DNA from: Amphirosellinia nigrospora
Lineage: Eukaryota > Ascomycota > Sordariomycetes > Xylariales > Xylariaceae
Length of the DNA stretch: 64,000 bases
Direction of reading: 5' to 3'
NCBI GenBank assembly: GCA_004123355.1
Contig: SCHM01000004.1
Coordinates: 2,356,001 to 2,420,000, forward strand
The notes beneath the pieces are model-generated. The model saw nothing but the letters and a program-made list of their open reading frames with translations, was not told the DNA's origin and did not search any database. A program made the translations under genes and the position numbers. Shown piece after piece: positions 62,357 to 64,000 of the stretch. Numbering within the stretch: position 1 is the stretch's first letter; the number at the start of each line of letters is the position of its first letter.

Positions 62357-63017
62357 CTTGACAGATATATTCGTGTTAGTGGCGTGGCGTGGCGTGGCGT
62401 ATAAGCTCTATTCGCTGTCTCACGTCCCAAGACCAAGAGAACAAAAGTCTGGAAAAGAAACAACACAAAGAAAGGGGTAAATAAATGAGCGACAGGCGCA
62501 AAAGCCAAACAAAAACGTTACATGTGCGAACGCGCAAGGTAGGAATAATGGGAAGGTATCTGTTGTTAGCGAATTCATCTAATTGTCGAAATGAGGCAGT
62601 GTTTCCGCATTCGAGATCCCAGCCCAGCGCTCTGGCTGGCTCCTTGTAATGGCGTGCAGAGCTACTGCAGGTCGGCGATTCTGGGGTCCATCCTCTTCTA
62701 AATTAAGGACCTGTTCCCCTGGCGTGAACGGCCCCCTCATTAAAGTTTATCGGCCTAATCATCCGCCATTCATCCACCTCTTCATCTTCCAATGCTGTGC
62801 AGACGCCCCCATCGCCAGGGTTCTTGTGAGTAAGCTATCTGCAGATAGTGTGGCGTCTGCGCCGCTTGGGGGGATCGGTAGGTGGAATATATTGCACATA
62901 ATACGTCCCAACTATTCGCACGCCGCTTCCTGCCATGTCACATAGGTGCAGGTAGGGGGTAAACGAGAAGAGCAATACGACATTGCCTAGAAACTGAAGA
63001 ATACGAATAATGACAAC
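62357..63017. other. Spacer with GGCGT repeat
   Basis: Promoter of the disordered-protein gene. Contains four GGCGT units at 62381-62400. No gene seen. Confidence 0.55.
62381..62400. repeat. GGCGT pentamer repeat
   Basis: Four exact GGCGT units in tandem just upstream of the gene starting at 62356. Confidence 0.9.
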
Positions 63018-63347
63018 TTACTTCTCGGGTAGATCTCTTGGTGGCCGCCTAGGTGCGGGGCCTCCTTTAACAGCATATTGATACTGGCTATTTCCACCCG
63101 TGACACCTCGGGCCGCCGCTGTCGCCGATGATGGTGATGATGATGACGATGAATGCAAGTTTTGCCAGGCCTCTAGTTTCTTCCGATCCAGCGAGGGTGC
63201 CGCTCCGTCTTTTTGCCGAAAACGATCCCACATGACGGCGATAACGGATGAACCTATGAGCTGCTCAGGTTGGCGTGTGATGATCCCTTTCGCCTCCAAG
63301 CTGCTGTTTTGTAGGGCTCGAGAAAGATAATGCACCGCGGGGGACAA
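63018..63347 (-). CDS. Partial exon of an unidentified gene
   Basis: A coherent frame reads RALQNSSLEAKGIITRQPEQ, then VIAVMWDRFRQKDGAAPSLD, DRKKLEAWQNL and a Ser run, ending RRPPRDLPEK. The frame has no ATG at its start. At its end the sequence AGAA|GTAAGTTG is a good intron donor, so this is probably an internal exon. The upstream part lies towards the window edge and a downstream exon below 63018 is not resolved. Family unknown. Confidence 0.35.
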   Translation of the reverse strand: MSPAVHYLSRALQNSSLEAKGIITRQPEQLIGSSVIAVMWDRFRQKDGAAPSLDRKKLEAWQNLHSSSSSSPSSATAAARGVTGGNSQYQYAVKGGPAPRRPPRDLPEK

Positions 63348-64000
63348 TGATGTTGTTAAGTTATCTGCTTGGTGGGGTTGCTGCGACTCTCGATACAGGA
63401 ATGAGCGCGTTCGGATGGAGATGTGTTCGGATGGTTGCCGACCCGAGAATAATGCCCTGCTTATGGATGGTCTCTGATACAGCTGTGCGCACTTTGCTGT
63501 TTCTAGGGCGATTGATTATTGATTGTGTTGACTTTTGGCGACCTGCCAGGTGGGTAGAGCTTGGTCAAGATATACCGGACTGCGTTCACCCTCCTTCCTC
63601 TACCTACCACCCAAGCCGACAGCTATCGCGTGTACCGTGTAGCACGCGCGGAATTCGAATAAACGCGACCTTATGCAGTTTGTTTTCGCTGGGTATCGAT
63701 GATTGGCTCGCTGCGGCGCTAACAAAAAGAGCCTTCCTTTCTTCCAGAAGGTGCAGAAAGTCGTTGCAGGTTAGGCTGACATAACTGTATCGACTGGCCG
63801 CCTGTGGTTGTGAAGAGCTCACGAGCACCTCTTCCTCTTCTTCCGGGCCCACCAATTCGGTCGAGTTCTAGAAGTGTTTGATGTTCAGAGAATGTCATGA
63901 AAATCAGACGAAAGGAACCCTTCGTCCCCCTAGCGGCACGGCTCGTTGTCTCGTGATATTATAACATTGTCTCCTTACTTAAATTCATTCTCCACTATTA
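63348..64000. other. Window edge, no gene assigned
   Basis: May contain the 5' part of the gene whose exon is at 63018-63347. The frame at 63604-63855 (-) is hydrophilic, lacks an ATG and is not recognisable. Confidence 0.4.

Overview
The window looks like a chromosome segment of a filamentous ascomycete (Pezizomycotina, most likely Sordariomycetes). It has about 20 protein genes on both strands, separated by 0.3-8 kb spacers. Introns are short (about 50-170 bp where I could place both ends), with GTAAGT/GTGAGT-type donors, CAG/TAG acceptors and some CTGAC branch sites. The genes include fungal families such as DUF3176, a PAQR receptor, a Ran1-type kinase, a Pro/Gly/Gln-tailed annexin and a bacterial-type expansin. 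TAGGTA/TACCTA-rich spacers and the absence of bacterial operons agree with this. No species can be named from the sequence alone, and I found no tRNA, rRNA, CRISPR array or intact transposase.

Layout. 1-12 kb: a Ran1/Sks1-like kinase (-) followed by an 8-kb gene-poor spacer. 12-23 kb: the spliceosomal kinase PRP4 (-), ribosome-associated TMA7 (+), a PAQR/HlyIII membrane protein (+) and the TFIIIC WD40 subunit TFC6 (-). 24-36 kb: an ankyrin protein (+), a 3.9-kb gene-poor spacer, acetolactate synthase ILV2 (+), a small secreted cysteine-containing protein (-), galactokinase GAL1 (+) and a small one-TM protein (-). 37-46 kb: a cell-surface-flavoured stretch, all on (-): a two-domain expansin, a DUF3176 membrane protein, a single-pass membrane protein and a secreted Thr/Ser-rich protein. 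46-64 kb: a foldback element with 97-bp identical inverted arms, annexin (+), an ABCC full transporter (+), a protein with two C2HC fingers (+), a conserved disordered/coiled-coil protein (-) and a partial gene at the edge. The genes look like independently regulated housekeeping and surface functions, not a biosynthetic cluster.

The main technical message is that many conserved genes (PRP4, TFC6, ILV2, GAL1, annexin, the ABC transporter, the kinase) are broken by single-base shifts. Nearly all that can be placed are one base too few in a mononucleotide run. Adding one base at each such site makes ILV2 and GAL1 whole multiples of three with family-typical lengths. TMA7, expansin, the ankyrin protein and the small secreted protein read cleanly. 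I therefore treat the broken genes as real genes in a homopolymer-error-prone assembly, not as pseudogenes. Coordinates of such genes span the whole locus.

The best candidates for something new are the C2HC protein, whose two fingers are each split by an intron at exactly the same codon; the small secreted protein; and the perfect inverted repeat.
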